From assembly GCA_964538375.1 (NCBI GenBank), contig CAZIFQ010000016.1, positions 1 to 64,000 of the forward strand: DNA of 64,000 nt, read 5' to 3'. The translations under genes were made by a program, and so were the position numbers. The notes under the pieces were generated by a model that saw only the letters and a list, made by a program, of their open reading frames with translations, made no database searches and had not been told where the DNA came from. Below, piece by piece: positions 35,140 through 45,910 of this stretch; within the stretch, counting starts at the first letter, position 1; every line of letters starts with the position of its first letter. This stretch comes from JAUUZQ01 sp964538375. Lineage in GTDB: Bacteria > Bacteroidota > Bacteroidia > Bacteroidales > GCA-2748055.

Positions 35140-38076
35140 TTATAGAGGATTGCTTATCTCTATATCTATAAATCTGAATAATCCGCAAGGAATATCCACT
35201 AATACGGACGAAGGATTGGAGATATCAAAGCTTTTCCCATCCAGAATATCAACCATTCCAGTTGGAACTACTGTGTGAAAACTAAGCTCGGCTACCCTAT
35301 TTTCAGGATTCAAATATCCACCATCAATTATAGTCAATCTTAAATTTGTTGGTGAGGTTTGAGCCACTACCCAGGCGACCTCTCCTGATACAGTTAATGG
35401 CAGCTTTTCGGCTCCCTCTTCAATTTCACTAAATATAGTGGTAACATATTCATCGGCTGCAAAAGTTTGTGTACCATCTGATGAATAATAATGCCGGCCA
35501 TCTGTGATATATTCTTCTAGAATATCTTCGTAAATTGGATGTAGGTGATCCTTCAAAGCACCTCGTGCAACTCCTGTTTTGGCAAATACCCCATTTTGAG
35601 GAGGAGTAATTAGCACAAGTCCATTTGGATAAGGAGGAAGATAGTTTTGCCTGCGATCTTTCACACCTCCTGCATATGTTGAGAAATCCCACTCAGTATT
35701 CTTACCGGCCATATAGGTAGAACTATGACGGCTAAAGGCAAAAGGATTGTTATTTTCAAAATCTTCATTATAGAAAGTGGACCATTTCAGGCTGCTGGCT
35801 TCATTCATATAGTGTTCATCTGGTTCTTTCATTCCAAGATGAACAGGAGAATAACTAACAATTTCATTTGAATTTGGTACATACAAAGCACCTTTAGCGA
35901 TCAGTTCCCATAAAAAACTCATATAATCTGGATTCACTGCAAAGTTGTTGATATATGTAGCTCCGCATGCAATATGATAAACTATATGTCGTAAAAAATG
36001 ACTGGGTAATTTCTGATTGCTGAACTGCCGCGAACGATCAAAACTTGCATTATCCGGAACACTTCTTGTTCCCCAATCGTTAACAGCACCGGAAGCCCAT
36101 ACACCTGATCTTCCGGCGATACTTATGTCCATTGCTTTATCAGTGGTTTCCTCCATTGAAGGCACAAACACATCGGGATACTCTCCATCCATTACCCTCT
36201 CCCACATGGGCAAATAAACATTTCCCTGCCAGAAATTATGCTTGGTGCGCACGAAAATATTTGCATTTTTCTTTTGTGCAGAATCTGCTAGTGGATAGAA
36301 CAGGTCTTCCATTACCCATGCAAAATCATCAGAATAATCTTCAAGCTCTGGATATATCAACACGGTTTTTTTGCCATCCGCATAATCCAGTATTTTGTCG
36401 GTTGTTTCTCGTTGGAACATATAGGGGTCATTCCCATGGCCTCCCCAGTAAGCAATACCTGGTTCACCGCTATACCATGGAGTGATATGGTCGATACATT
36501 GCTGTTGAGTATATATATAATCACGGCGCTTATCCCGCTTATACTTATATTTTTCATTTTCCATGGCAGACCTGTCCCAATCTTCAGCCTGTCCCATATG
36601 TGATCCCCCTAAAAAAATCGGACTATTGTAGTTGGCACGGATATTATCAGCCACTACTTTAGCCAAACCATCATCCGTATTTTCTGTCATCAAATATACT
36701 GGTTTAGGCTCTCTTTCACCGATCGGCCGCTCATAAGAAGCCAGTTTACTACGATAAGCAGCTGTGTTATCGATAATACTTTTTATCTTTCCTTCAGGTG
36801 CAATATTTTTATATGCATCCTTCCATCCCGCGTTCTGCGTATCAAATATATGCACACAACTTCCTCCACTCTGTGCACTTGCCATTATTATTTTATCTCC
36901 ATCCTTCCACATATCGTTAAAAGAATAGTCGCATGCAATTTTCTCCTCAACAGCACTTAAATCGTCGCTCACAAAAACAATTTGATTTCCAACCAGGCAC
37001 ATATACTTTTCCTGCCCCCCATCATTGATCAATTCAGGCTGTAGCACAGAATATCCAAAGCCAAGATCATAAATATTAAAAACTTCCCAGTCCTCAACAG
37101 CCAGGCTCGACGCAAGATTGAGTCTTGATACTTGTGTGGAATTCTGGTGACCGGAAAATCCCAATACAATTTCCTGAACACCGTCACCATCTGCATCTGA
37201 GGTCCGAAATTCTCCGATGATCTCTGTAGCACCTATTTTTACTGTATTGAAAGGTTGAATTGCCAAAATATCAAACATGTAAAGCGATCCCTTTCCCTGC
37301 ATGTGGTTGTTGCTTCCATGTACAACCAGCATTTGTGTTCCATCAGCTTTATTTACAGGTCGCAGAAAATTGGCGTAATGAAGATCATCTGGAGGTATAT
37401 ATCCCGTACCCCACGGTTTCTCAACTGAGTAGGTTGATGATTTAATTTCCTTGACCATCTCCCCACTTGCGGCCAAATAGTATATGCTTAGATCAAAGCC
37501 CCCACAAACTACATAGGGAGTATCGTCTTTTTCTACCACACAAACAGCATACATTGGTACCTCCCGAGGATGGTATTTCCACATAAGTTTACCATTATTA
37601 TCCAGACAGTAGCATGCCCCATCTGCATTGGCAATTAAAATCTCGTCATTGTCATCACCAGTAATATCTGCACACCAAATATCGTGTACCATGAATCCGG
37701 AAAGCTCGTTTTTCCATAAGATGGCACCATCGTAGGCAATTCCCATAACAATTCCATCGTAACTACTGGCTACTATGTAAGTGTCTCCATACCCCTCTGC
37801 AGTTCGGACTTTTTGCAGGGTATGTCCCGTTTCAATGCTTGTAAGCCCATTTTCATTATAAAAAATAGCATCCTCTGCAACCTTATAACTCAAGCTTTTG
37901 CTTCCGCTAACAGATTTCTCATCGGTAATGGCCCAGAATATTGAGTCTTGGGTACTCCACTGAGCTGAAGTTTCAAAATTATATTGTCGGGTAGTGTCAG
38001 GCTCCTGTGCGGAGGCTGATAAGATGCTTATGCTCATCATAAGCACAGCGGATAGGACCATTCTGTTAAATTTCAT
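35140..38076 (-). CDS. Putative lambda-carrageenase (GH150-like), copy 2
   Basis: Exported protein of 978 residues, colinear paralog of the gene at 14375. Both share the motifs IETG, VRT, LSGFM/LSGYM, HDI-CADI, DEIL-ANA-G, VCGG-D--YYL, SAQSGGSC/SAHSGGSC, EDWDRSA-ENE-Y, WGGHGNDP/WAGHGTDP, a PELED/AELES acidic strand, ASGA-N-WGTR, EWDFSTYA, and a closing VPCGLF/IPCGLF motif. A signal peptide ends near SASAQ; there is no T9SS tail or lipobox. The two copies have diverged clearly, so they may split the work (for example endo cutting of polymer and cutting of short or differently sulfated fragments). The GH150 call has the same basis and limits as for copy 1. It is transcribed with the GH36-like gene. 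Confidence 0.6.
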   Translation of the reverse strand: MKFNRMVLSAVLMMSISILSASAQEPDTTRQYNFETSAQWSTQDSIFWAITDEKSVSGSKSLSYKVAEDAIFYNENGLTSIETGHTLQKVRTAEGYGDTYIVASSYDGIVMGIAYDGAILWKNELSGFMVHDIWCADITGDDNDEILIANADGACYCLDNNGKLMWKYHPREVPMYAVCVVEKDDTPYVVCGGFDLSIYYLAASGEMVKEIKSSTYSVEKPWGTGYIPPDDLHYANFLRPVNKADGTQMLVVHGSNNHMQGKGSLYMFDILAIQPFNTVKIGATEIIGEFRTSDADGDGVQEIVLGFSGHQNSTQVSRLNLASSLAVEDWEVFNIYDLGFGYSVLQPELINDGGQEKYMCLVGNQIVFVSDDLSAVEEKIACDYSFNDMWKDGDKIIMASAQSGGSCVHIFDTQNAGWKDAYKNIAPEGKIKSIIDNTAAYRSKLASYERPIGEREPKPVYLMTENTDDGLAKVVADNIRANYNSPIFLGGSHMGQAEDWDRSAMENEKYKYKRDKRRDYIYTQQQCIDHITPWYSGEPGIAYWGGHGNDPYMFQRETTDKILDYADGKKTVLIYPELEDYSDDFAWVMEDLFYPLADSAQKKNANIFVRTKHNFWQGNVYLPMWERVMDGEYPDVFVPSMEETTDKAMDISIAGRSGVWASGAVNDWGTRSVPDNASFDRSRQFSNQKLPSHFLRHIVYHIACGATYINNFAVNPDYMSFLWELIAKGALYVPNSNEIVSYSPVHLGMKEPDEHYMNEASSLKWSTFYNEDFENNNPFAFSRHSSTYMAGKNTEWDFSTYAGGVKDRRQNYLPPYPNGLVLITPPQNGVFAKTGVARGALKDHLHPIYEDILEEYITDGRHYYSSDGTQTFAADEYVTTIFSEIEEGAEKLPLTVSGEVAWVVAQTSPTNLRLTIIDGGYLNPENRVAELSFHTVVPTGMVDILDGKSFDISNPSSVLVDIPCGLFRFIDIEISNPL

Positions 38077-38332
38077 TTCTTTGTTCTATTTGTCCAAAAT
38101 ACATACTGCAAATTAAACTTTCCTAACAAAATAATGTCTTTGCAGGTAAAAAATAATTATCTGTGAGTTACTAAATTTCCTGTCTGGTTCTATTCAAAAA
38201 AAATAGTCCGCCTCATCGAATGAAATGAGAACTACTATTATATTATAATACTTCAAAGAAATTAAAGTTACTTGAAAATTAGCTAACTTGACAAATGTAC
38301 AAGATGAAAACAGTGACCTAACTCTAATGATC

Positions 38333-39214
38333 ATGAAAATAATAAGCCTCTGTTCTCTATTGTTTCTATGCTCCTTATCCATTTACTCCCAGGCTGGTAA
38401 ATATTATTATGGCGTGAATAATCGAGTCTCTTTGGACCCTGAAAATGCAATTTCCATGAAGGAGATAATTGATCGTCCGGGAAAAGTCTTAAAAACGAAG
38501 ACATTTACAAAAACCGGAAATCATTGGAGCTTGCTTAGAACCGAGAGAATCAAAGAAAAGCGGGACGGTTCTTTTCTAATTAGATACTTTGAAAGTACGC
38601 TATTGCCCAGGTCCTATAAACGTGATTTAATTAAAATAGACCCCACAACATACTATTTCACTGAAAAAAGAGGCGAGACAATAGTAAGAACAGGCATGTC
38701 AAAAGCAATAATTCCCTTGCTATTGGAAGGGAAAGTAACAGAGTATTATAAGAACGAAACCTTAAAATCTGAATCTGTATACAAGGATAACATGCTTTTG
38801 TCAAATTTGAATTGGTTACCTGACGGATCCAAATACATAAGCAATATATTTTACAGTGTTGATAAGGCCCCTACTTATATAAACGGACAGGTTTTTTTTA
38901 GGAACTATATGGTTCTAAGTATGGTTGATGAGAAAATCAAGGTAGAAGAAATTCAGGACGAAATTATCATAGGCTTAGTTATCATGGAGGATGGGACTTT
39001 AGCTGAACCTTTGATAATAAAGGGACATGTTGATTCAGTCAATGACTTCTTATTAAGGACCATTGCCAATCTTCCCGGCAATTGGAATCCTGCCGAATTG
39101 AACGGTGAGAAAGTCAGGTATTTCCTTACGATACCCATTAACTTTAAGAATAATGTACCGATGCTTCAGAACCTTGAATTAACGAAAAGCGGTCAGATGT
39201 TCTGGGATAATTGA
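38333..39214 (+). CDS. Small exported protein with TonB C-terminal-like domain
   Basis: Protein of 293 residues starting at the ATG at 38333 (an upstream TTG at 38288 and ATG at 38327 are less likely). A signal peptide (ends YSQA) leads into MORN/antitoxin-like strands (about 60-190: KTKTFTKTG, VTEYYKNETLKSESVYKDN). The last 80 residues resemble the TonB C-terminal domain (IIIGLVIMEDGTL, then FLLRTIANLPG-WNPA, then YFLTIPINF). Unlike a true TonB it has a cleavable signal rather than an anchor and no Pro-rich linker, a pattern frequent in Bacteroidota. It stands alone on the plus strand between the GH150-like and SusCD blocks. Role unknown; a link to receptor energising is only a guess. The 256-base gap before it holds no clear promoter. 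Confidence 0.6.
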   Translation: MKIISLCSLLFLCSLSIYSQAGKYYYGVNNRVSLDPENAISMKEIIDRPGKVLKTKTFTKTGNHWSLLRTERIKEKRDGSFLIRYFESTLLPRSYKRDLIKIDPTTYYFTEKRGETIVRTGMSKAIIPLLLEGKVTEYYKNETLKSESVYKDNMLLSNLNWLPDGSKYISNIFYSVDKAPTYINGQVFFRNYMVLSMVDEKIKVEEIQDEIIIGLVIMEDGTLAEPLIIKGHVDSVNDFLLRTIANLPGNWNPAELNGEKVRYFLTIPINFKNNVPMLQNLELTKSGQMFWDN

Positions 39215-39256
39215 GTGCGAAGTTCTTGCCAGGTATATTATATTTATACAAAAGTC

Positions 39257-41149
39257 TTATTCGGCGGTGCCAAGATAAAACGGCAGGTACCAATTTGATT
39301 CGTTCATTAATTTAGTCCTGATCTCCTCGGCCTGAGCGCCACTAAACTTCTCAGCTACCTTGTCTGCCAAAAAGGTATTGTCTCCCCTTCTTTTTGCAAT
39401 TCTCATGAGATCATAAAAACGTTCCCCTTCAAAGGCAAGTTCTCGGGCACGTTCTGCAAGTATTTGCTCCTCCAGGTAATCCTGCTTTCCTGCAAGGTTG
39501 CCAGTGAAATCAATATAGCCATTGACCTCATTTGTAAAAGGATCTCTTGTATAAACTATATTTGGAACATGAATCTCTTCATCTTGATGGTCTGTAAAGC
39601 CTACTCTTCCTCTCACGCCTAACTGGTCTGAATTTCCATTGTAAAAACCATTATTCAGATATTGCTCTGCCAGCTCCAAAGTAATTACATAGTTCTCACC
39701 AAGCTCAACCCATGCAAAATATGTGTAGAGTTCTGCTGCATAGAGATGAACCGATGCAGCCCTTGCCACGATGAAGTTAGCATCTCTTGCAAAAGGATCA
39801 TTCTGCTTTCCGAGAGTATATTTATATACAACAGTATCAATCCCTTTCATAATCTTTTCGACTTCAAAGTCATTCTGGTCGCGTTTTAGCTCCAGCATTT
39901 CCATCACCTCATTATTACTCATTGGAATGCCATTTTTTGTATATGCATAGGAAATATTTGCTCCACGGTAAATATCACCCGGTGTACCCAGATTACTAGG
40001 ATTCAATGCTTGCAAGCTATGGTCAGTCAAATCGCTATACCAATACCTGAATCCATCCCAATTTGTCTCCCAATTATGAACAGCCTGTCGGGTTGGTTTC
40101 AGCTCATAACTATTCGGGGAAACAGTAGAAAACATCTTCTGAAATTCATTTGTCTGATGTTGACCCTTGCCAAACCAAATAACAAAAATATGCTCATTTT
40201 GATTGATTGAGGTTAAAATATTCTTCCAACTTCCTTTTGAGAAGGTTTTATCAAGACCGTAACGGACATCATCTGCTTCTATATCGACAATTGATAATAT
40301 CCTCTCGAAATGTCTATCTGCCTCAAGTAAATTTCCCTGAAAAAGGTACATTTGACCTAACAAATACTCCATGGCATATTCATTCCATACAGTTACTTCC
40401 CAGGAGGCATCTCCATTCTCAATATAGTGGTTCACTCCAGTTACTTTTACATTACTTAAAATATCATTTGTACATGAATCAACTATTTGATCCAAATTTA
40501 AATATGCACTGGTAAGTGTAATAGGAGTATCATAAAAGATCGTATCATTATACCTGCCATCCGGAGCAAACAGGATATCAAATGAATCAACAATTGTTAC
40601 TGGAGAATTCACAAATTCCTCGATCTCATCAATTGCAGTAAGAGAAATAGGGATATAAGGTATTGATCCATATATTCGAACAGCATTAAAATACGCCCAT
40701 GATCTCATTACGATGATCTCACCATATAGTCTATCGTAGTTTGTAACAGGCCCATCTTCTGACATCACTTCAGGGTGATAGTGCTCCAGGGTTCTTTGTA
40801 GGTTATTACATCCAGCTATTAGTTCATAGAATCCCCGGGAAGAGGCATACTTATTAAACTCCGAAATCTTAAAATTTTGAATTTCTATAAGGTCACGCGA
40901 AGCATTCTCTGTAACTTCCAGAAGATCACCCCTTAATTCACCCAGAATTAGAAGTTGTTCTGCCAGATTTTGTTGCAAGGCATAAAGCCCCATTTCGGCT
41001 GATCGATAATCATACCAATCATTAAAAAAGTCAGTCTCCTGTATCACTAATCCCTGCGTAGGATTAAAAAACTCCTCACAGGAGCTTATGCCAAGCATTA
41101 TTGCGAATCCCAGGCCAATTGTAATATATCGAATAAGTCTACCTTTCAT
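39257..41149 (-). CDS. SusD/RagB-like outer-membrane glycan-binding lipoprotein (pair 1)
   Basis: SusD-family protein of 630 residues. The frame opens with a TTG at 41173, but the ATG at 41149 gives a lipoprotein signal with Cys24 (ISSC). N-terminal TPR-like helices and the C-terminal family hallmark ERARELAFEGERFYDLMR are present. SusD lids the SusC porin and binds oligosaccharide at the cell surface. At 630 residues it is longer than the partner copy at 47510 (486), so the two pairs probably take different fragment sizes or charges. It is the last gene of the seven-gene operon, directly after its SusC. Confidence 0.93.
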   Translation of the reverse strand: MKGRLIRYITIGLGFAIMLGISSCEEFFNPTQGLVIQETDFFNDWYDYRSAEMGLYALQQNLAEQLLILGELRGDLLEVTENASRDLIEIQNFKISEFNKYASSRGFYELIAGCNNLQRTLEHYHPEVMSEDGPVTNYDRLYGEIIVMRSWAYFNAVRIYGSIPYIPISLTAIDEIEEFVNSPVTIVDSFDILFAPDGRYNDTIFYDTPITLTSAYLNLDQIVDSCTNDILSNVKVTGVNHYIENGDASWEVTVWNEYAMEYLLGQMYLFQGNLLEADRHFERILSIVDIEADDVRYGLDKTFSKGSWKNILTSINQNEHIFVIWFGKGQHQTNEFQKMFSTVSPNSYELKPTRQAVHNWETNWDGFRYWYSDLTDHSLQALNPSNLGTPGDIYRGANISYAYTKNGIPMSNNEVMEMLELKRDQNDFEVEKIMKGIDTVVYKYTLGKQNDPFARDANFIVARAASVHLYAAELYTYFAWVELGENYVITLELAEQYLNNGFYNGNSDQLGVRGRVGFTDHQDEEIHVPNIVYTRDPFTNEVNGYIDFTGNLAGKQDYLEEQILAERARELAFEGERFYDLMRIAKRRGDNTFLADKVAEKFSGAQAEEIRTKLMNESNWYLPFYLGTAE

Positions 41150-41181
41150 AGTCGTATGTCTTTCAGTATTCAAATAAATTC

Positions 41182-44100
41182 TTACAATCCAAATTTAACG
41201 CCCACCATAACTGTCCTGGTAATCGGCATAAGTCCAAGGTCTATTCCTTGCATCATCGGGTCAAAAGAGCTGGAGAATTCGGGATCATAGGACAAGTATT
41301 TCGAAAATGTCAATAGATTCGTACCTGTTACAAATAGATCCAGGTCTCTGAAGAACAGCATCTTTTCAGGAATTGTATACGACAGCGTCAAGTTCTTCAG
41401 GCGTACATGCGAACCATCTTCAATCCATCGTGATGAGAAGTCAGCATTTCCTACCGGATCACCCCAGGCAGATCTTGGAATATTTGTCTCCTGACCATCG
41501 TAAATCCACCTGTTTAAAACAGCACTACTTTGATTAGAAAGATCAGTCATTCGCTCATTCAGATACCTCGAATGGTTATAAATTTCATTTCCAGAGACAA
41601 ACTGCCAGTGCATATGAAGTCCATATCGTCCGTACCGAAGATCCATGAAAACACCACCATAATAATCAGGAGTTGAAGAACCTAATACAATCTTGTCATA
41701 CTCATTGATGACATTATCAGGTTTGTCATCTGGTCCCGAAAGATCACTGAAAATTGCATCGCCTGCACCAAATGGAATTCCCTTTTCATTTACCAGACCA
41801 GCAGGAACAACTGCCCGGGAAGAATAGACTCCGGTGAATTCATAGCCATAAAAACTATTGGCTTGATCCCCAACACGGTTAATAATTTGCCCCCCTCCAG
41901 GAATATTAGTAATAATTTCATTATCTGCCATCTCAGTAATGACACTGTTATAATGAGAAGCTGAGATACCTATATCCAGGCTCAATTTACTCTTTTGAAA
42001 CACTCTTGAATTCACTGAAAAACCATAACCATTATTAGACATTGAGGCATTATTGGATGGGTATACTTCATAACCCATATAGGCTGGCAATTCCTCAAAA
42101 ATGAGCATATCCCTCGTTCTTGAATTATAATAATCCAGCGAAAACCTCAATCTGTTCTCCATAATTCCCAAGTCTAATCCAGTAGAGAACTGACTTGTCG
42201 TTTCAAATTTCAGAGTCTCGTTTGCAAAGCCTCCCGGAATCATACCCGATGTTTCCCTGTACAGTTGTAGGGTATAATACTTGAAAGCATTATTGTTTCC
42301 GATATCATCATTTCCTGAAGTTCCATAATTGACCCTGATTTTCAAGTCTTCAATAGTTGGATTGTCTTTCATAAAAGATTCATTAGAAATACGCCATGCT
42401 CCGCCGATATTGTAAAAAATACCAAAGGGTTGTCCTCCCAATTTCAAGACACCTTCGGCTTCCTTTCCAACCCTTGACGAGAAATCTGCGGATATTGCAG
42501 CATCAAGCAAGTATTTGTCCTTATAAATATAAGACCCGGTATAATAATTTGATAACCATGTCCACTTCTGATTTAGTCCAGTGATAAATTCAAGTTGATT
42601 GTCACCAGTTCCCAGGTTTGTATATTGATCATTCTCATTAGAATTCATGGAAATTCCAAGATCTTCCTGGTAATCATTGGTTTGCCAGCGAACCCCTCCC
42701 CTGAAGGAGATAGTATGAACACCATCAATCTGGTCCTTGAAGACAAGATAATTATCGTTGGAAATCATAAACAACAGATTATTTAACGATTGGGACACGT
42801 TGTAGGCCTCTTTATCAAAATAATATTCCATGCCAAGATTTGGCATATAGATTTGCTCCTTTATATCATTTATATTGAGTCCCAGGATGGAATTCCACTT
42901 CACCTTTTTTGATATATCTCCCTCCACTTTAAAAGAAGTTAAAAAACGGTAATTGGAATTTCTGGCTGAATAATTCTCTACAACAGCCTTTGGATTACTT
43001 ATACCAAGTTCATCAACATCATCAATAGCCTCAAGGACCTGATTGTCCTGATCATACCTTTTTGGGAACATTTGAGGGGACTTATGAAAAGCAGAAAGAA
43101 TTGGGCTTGTCTGGTTTCCAAGAACCGATTCTTTATACTTTGATGTAGAGGAAACCAGGTTTGCACTGACATACATCCTCATTCGACTGAAAATATTAAA
43201 TGTGCCAACAAATCTGGTGCTGACCCGGTTAAAATTTGTATTCTTAATAACTCCATTATGGCCTAGATAACCTACTGAGAGTCCATACCGCGCAATATCA
43301 TCTCCACCTTTCACAGATACATATACGTCCTGCAAGATTGAATTTTTAAAAATTTCGTTTTGCCAGTTTGTGTTATGACTATACCTGATATATTCAGGAT
43401 CAGTTTCAGTATAGAATAGCCCCGGATACGATGTAGCATATTCTTCTTCTTTAAAGGTCGAAGATGATAGTATCTCTTTTGCGAGCGTCTTGTAAGCAAT
43501 AGAATTTAACTGGGGAATCGTATCTGGTGTAAAACTCATTCCTAGTTTATACTTAAACTCTATACTCGTATTGGTCTCTACAGGTTTTAACGTTTCAATG
43601 AAAATCAAACCATTCGAACCTTTTAAACCATAAATACTTAAAGCTGAACCATCCTTGACTATTGAGAGATCTGAGATATCAGTAGGATCTATAGAGGCAG
43701 CCGGATTGTAGGTATACCCGCTTACTGTAGAATGAATACCCCTGGGGTTTTCAAGGGGAATTCCGTCGACAATAATCAGTGGTTGATTGCCTGAATTAAT
43801 TGAATTCATTCCACGAAGCAGCATATAGGTTCCGGATCCCGGCATACCAGAAAAAGTCGTTTGATACATACCCGATACCTTTCCCTGGAGATTTTGATCA
43901 AATGATTCATAAGAATTGGAAAACTTGTCACCACCAAGACCCGTATTTATTTTGGACACGATATCTCTTCGTCTATAGGTATTTCCCAGGTAATCAAGTT
44001 CTTCGTAACCCGATTCCTCCTCATTTTCAACCAGGTAAATAGTAATACTTTTCCTGTCATTCAGGAATACCTGTTTTTCCATATATCCTACCACAGGTGA

Positions 44101-44334
44101 AATATTCAGCCAAACCTCTCCTGACGGAACACTTATCGTGAACATGCCACTAGTATCAGTAATTACAGGCGATTCAAGAGAACCATAATAGTTAACCGCC
44201 ACATCACCAAGAGGTTCTTGAAAGCTATTAAAGATTTTTCCATTTAGCTCTATCTCACTCTGTCCTGCCAGGGAGACAGAAATCAGAATTGCTGCGGAAA
44301 CCAAAGAAATCCTTTCTAATAGAGAACTAAGCAT
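41182..44334 (-). CDS. SusC-like TonB-dependent outer-membrane transporter (pair 1)
   Basis: TonB-dependent receptor of 1050 residues that imports oligosaccharides through the outer membrane with its SusD partner. A signal peptide (ends LAGQ) is followed by a carboxypeptidase-regulatory-like domain (about 27-105), a plug domain (about 120-240; QPLIIVDGIPLENP and LSIVKDGSALSIYGLKG), and a 22-strand-type barrel up to a C-terminal VGVKFGL. The usual ATG...YGS/RGANG plug signature is altered to YGLKGSNG. The gene ends 32 bases before the SusD ATG. It is clearly different from the second SusC at 48981, so the two pairs did not arise by a recent duplication. Confidence 0.94.
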   Translation of the reverse strand: MLSSLLERISLVSAAILISVSLAGQSEIELNGKIFNSFQEPLGDVAVNYYGSLESPVITDTSGMFTISVPSGEVWLNISPVVGYMEKQVFLNDRKSITIYLVENEEESGYEELDYLGNTYRRRDIVSKINTGLGGDKFSNSYESFDQNLQGKVSGMYQTTFSGMPGSGTYMLLRGMNSINSGNQPLIIVDGIPLENPRGIHSTVSGYTYNPAASIDPTDISDLSIVKDGSALSIYGLKGSNGLIFIETLKPVETNTSIEFKYKLGMSFTPDTIPQLNSIAYKTLAKEILSSSTFKEEEYATSYPGLFYTETDPEYIRYSHNTNWQNEIFKNSILQDVYVSVKGGDDIARYGLSVGYLGHNGVIKNTNFNRVSTRFVGTFNIFSRMRMYVSANLVSSTSKYKESVLGNQTSPILSAFHKSPQMFPKRYDQDNQVLEAIDDVDELGISNPKAVVENYSARNSNYRFLTSFKVEGDISKKVKWNSILGLNINDIKEQIYMPNLGMEYYFDKEAYNVSQSLNNLLFMISNDNYLVFKDQIDGVHTISFRGGVRWQTNDYQEDLGISMNSNENDQYTNLGTGDNQLEFITGLNQKWTWLSNYYTGSYIYKDKYLLDAAISADFSSRVGKEAEGVLKLGGQPFGIFYNIGGAWRISNESFMKDNPTIEDLKIRVNYGTSGNDDIGNNNAFKYYTLQLYRETSGMIPGGFANETLKFETTSQFSTGLDLGIMENRLRFSLDYYNSRTRDMLIFEELPAYMGYEVYPSNNASMSNNGYGFSVNSRVFQKSKLSLDIGISASHYNSVITEMADNEIITNIPGGGQIINRVGDQANSFYGYEFTGVYSSRAVVPAGLVNEKGIPFGAGDAIFSDLSGPDDKPDNVINEYDKIVLGSSTPDYYGGVFMDLRYGRYGLHMHWQFVSGNEIYNHSRYLNERMTDLSNQSSAVLNRWIYDGQETNIPRSAWGDPVGNADFSSRWIEDGSHVRLKNLTLSYTIPEKMLFFRDLDLFVTGTNLLTFSKYLSYDPEFSSSFDPMMQGIDLGLMPITRTVMVGVKFGL

Positions 44335-44355
44335 AATCTATTTATTTACAACCAT

Positions 44356-45897
44356 TTAATCGGTTGGTATTAAAGAAATAAAATCAACATTAAATCCATT
44401 GTCAGGTGTAACTCCGGAAGGACCTCCAGGGTCACTGTATGTAATAGTAATTTTGATGTCACCGTATTCAGTCAAATGATCAAATTCAGCATCAAACCTA
44501 TTGTTGCCCTTATCATCAGGGAAATAGTATTCCCCATTCACACCATAAACTGTCTTACGAAGTTCAAAAGTATCGAACTCCCGAATCAGAATATCATTTA
44601 CGTAAATCTTATATACTCCTGAAGGTCTGTAATTTGCACCCATCACAAATAGATATTTCTGAGGGAACATGTTCTTAAAGTAAAACTCAAAACTAAATTC
44701 TCCTTCATAGGGTTTTCCTGGAAAAGGAAGAACAACCAGGGAATCATTCTCGGCACCTATAGAAATACTTTTGAGAGGCGTTGCAGTGACAACTTCATTA
44801 GAACCAGTTACTGTGAAGCCAGGCTTCCAAAAATAGATTCCGGCCCCGACAGGATAAACCATATGCTCTCCCTCGATTCGTACTTCGCCTCTATATAAAT
44901 ATTCTGGTACTTTGAAATCATGATAATTGAAAACAATTCCATTACTGCACAGAAGTCGCGAATCAGGATCAATATTTTCAAATTCTATATCTACTGAATC
45001 TCCAACAACGTTTTTTAATCTTCCAGCTGCAAGGTCCTCGTATTGAAGTGAATTTGGAAACAATCCATTCTCTATTAGATTAGGTATAAGCACTTCATCC
45101 TTCCATATCTCAGGAATATCATCTCCAGTGACAATAGCACCACCCAAATTTACAGCCATCTCATCAAGTGCTGCAGCATATTGTTCATCATTAAACACAA
45201 CAAATGTTGCAGTCTTATTGCGATCTTCCTGATTCAGCGGAAAATATATTGAATCAAAATAATTTACCTCAGTATACACAGAATCATAGTATATATTCCC
45301 AGATTCATCAAAACCTAATGGAGTACTCTTCTCATAATCAAGAAGAACAGAATCATAAGCTGAAATATATTCTTTTAATACCATTGAGTTTAAAGAGATA
45401 TATTCATATAAATTCGGCCGTGGATACGCTACGCCTTGAATCTCATAGAAACGGCCATCAATATATAAGGGACTTGTATAACTTACATCCATTCCCCCGT
45501 ATGAGTAGACTCCTTCATACAATTCAATTGGGGCGAATTTACCGGTAGTTGTGCGAACAAGTTTAGACTTTGTTACAATAATGGTATTAAATACATAGTC
45601 CAGCACATGATACCGCATAATTATACTCATATCCCCTGTATCTGAGTTAAATGAATCAAAAGCATCATTTGTAGGAACAAACAAGGTAAAAGATCCGCCT
45701 GTCTTAAAGATAGTATCAAGGGAAAATTCTTCCATAACACTCACAAAATCAGAATACCTGGTATTATTCTTTATTGCATTCCACTGTGAGTCATTAACCG
45801 TCTCTTCGATATTAAGATAATGCTCATCCCATGTTTTTGTGCAGCTTACTAGACCTGAAAGCAACATAACAATCAACGAAAATGTTATATAACGCAT
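44356..45897 (-). CDS. Fasciclin (FAS1)-domain lipoprotein 1
   Basis: Surface lipoprotein of 513 residues (Cys19, LVSC). One FAS1 domain is clear at about 40-130 (YSDFVSVMEE, then SFTLFVPTNDAFDSF and an RYHVLDY strand). A less regular FAS1-like part reaches about 345 (TATFVVFNDEQYAAA and a NGIVFNYHDF strand). The C-terminal 155 residues form a beta-sandwich of the kind that binds ligands (FSFEFYFKNMFP and INVDFISL-type closing strand NVDFISLIP). FAS1 proteins mediate adhesion; in Bacteroidota they occur inside SusCD operons where SusE/F-type binding proteins would stand. It lies between FAS1 protein 2 (13 bases before) and SusC of pair 1 (21 bases after). Confidence 0.82.
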   Translation of the reverse strand: MRYITFSLIVMLLSGLVSCTKTWDEHYLNIEETVNDSQWNAIKNNTRYSDFVSVMEEFSLDTIFKTGGSFTLFVPTNDAFDSFNSDTGDMSIIMRYHVLDYVFNTIIVTKSKLVRTTTGKFAPIELYEGVYSYGGMDVSYTSPLYIDGRFYEIQGVAYPRPNLYEYISLNSMVLKEYISAYDSVLLDYEKSTPLGFDESGNIYYDSVYTEVNYFDSIYFPLNQEDRNKTATFVVFNDEQYAAALDEMAVNLGGAIVTGDDIPEIWKDEVLIPNLIENGLFPNSLQYEDLAAGRLKNVVGDSVDIEFENIDPDSRLLCSNGIVFNYHDFKVPEYLYRGEVRIEGEHMVYPVGAGIYFWKPGFTVTGSNEVVTATPLKSISIGAENDSLVVLPFPGKPYEGEFSFEFYFKNMFPQKYLFVMGANYRPSGVYKIYVNDILIREFDTFELRKTVYGVNGEYYFPDDKGNNRFDAEFDHLTEYGDIKITITYSDPGGPSGVTPDNGFNVDFISLIPTD

Positions 45898-45910
45898 AAG
45901 TCTTTATTTG

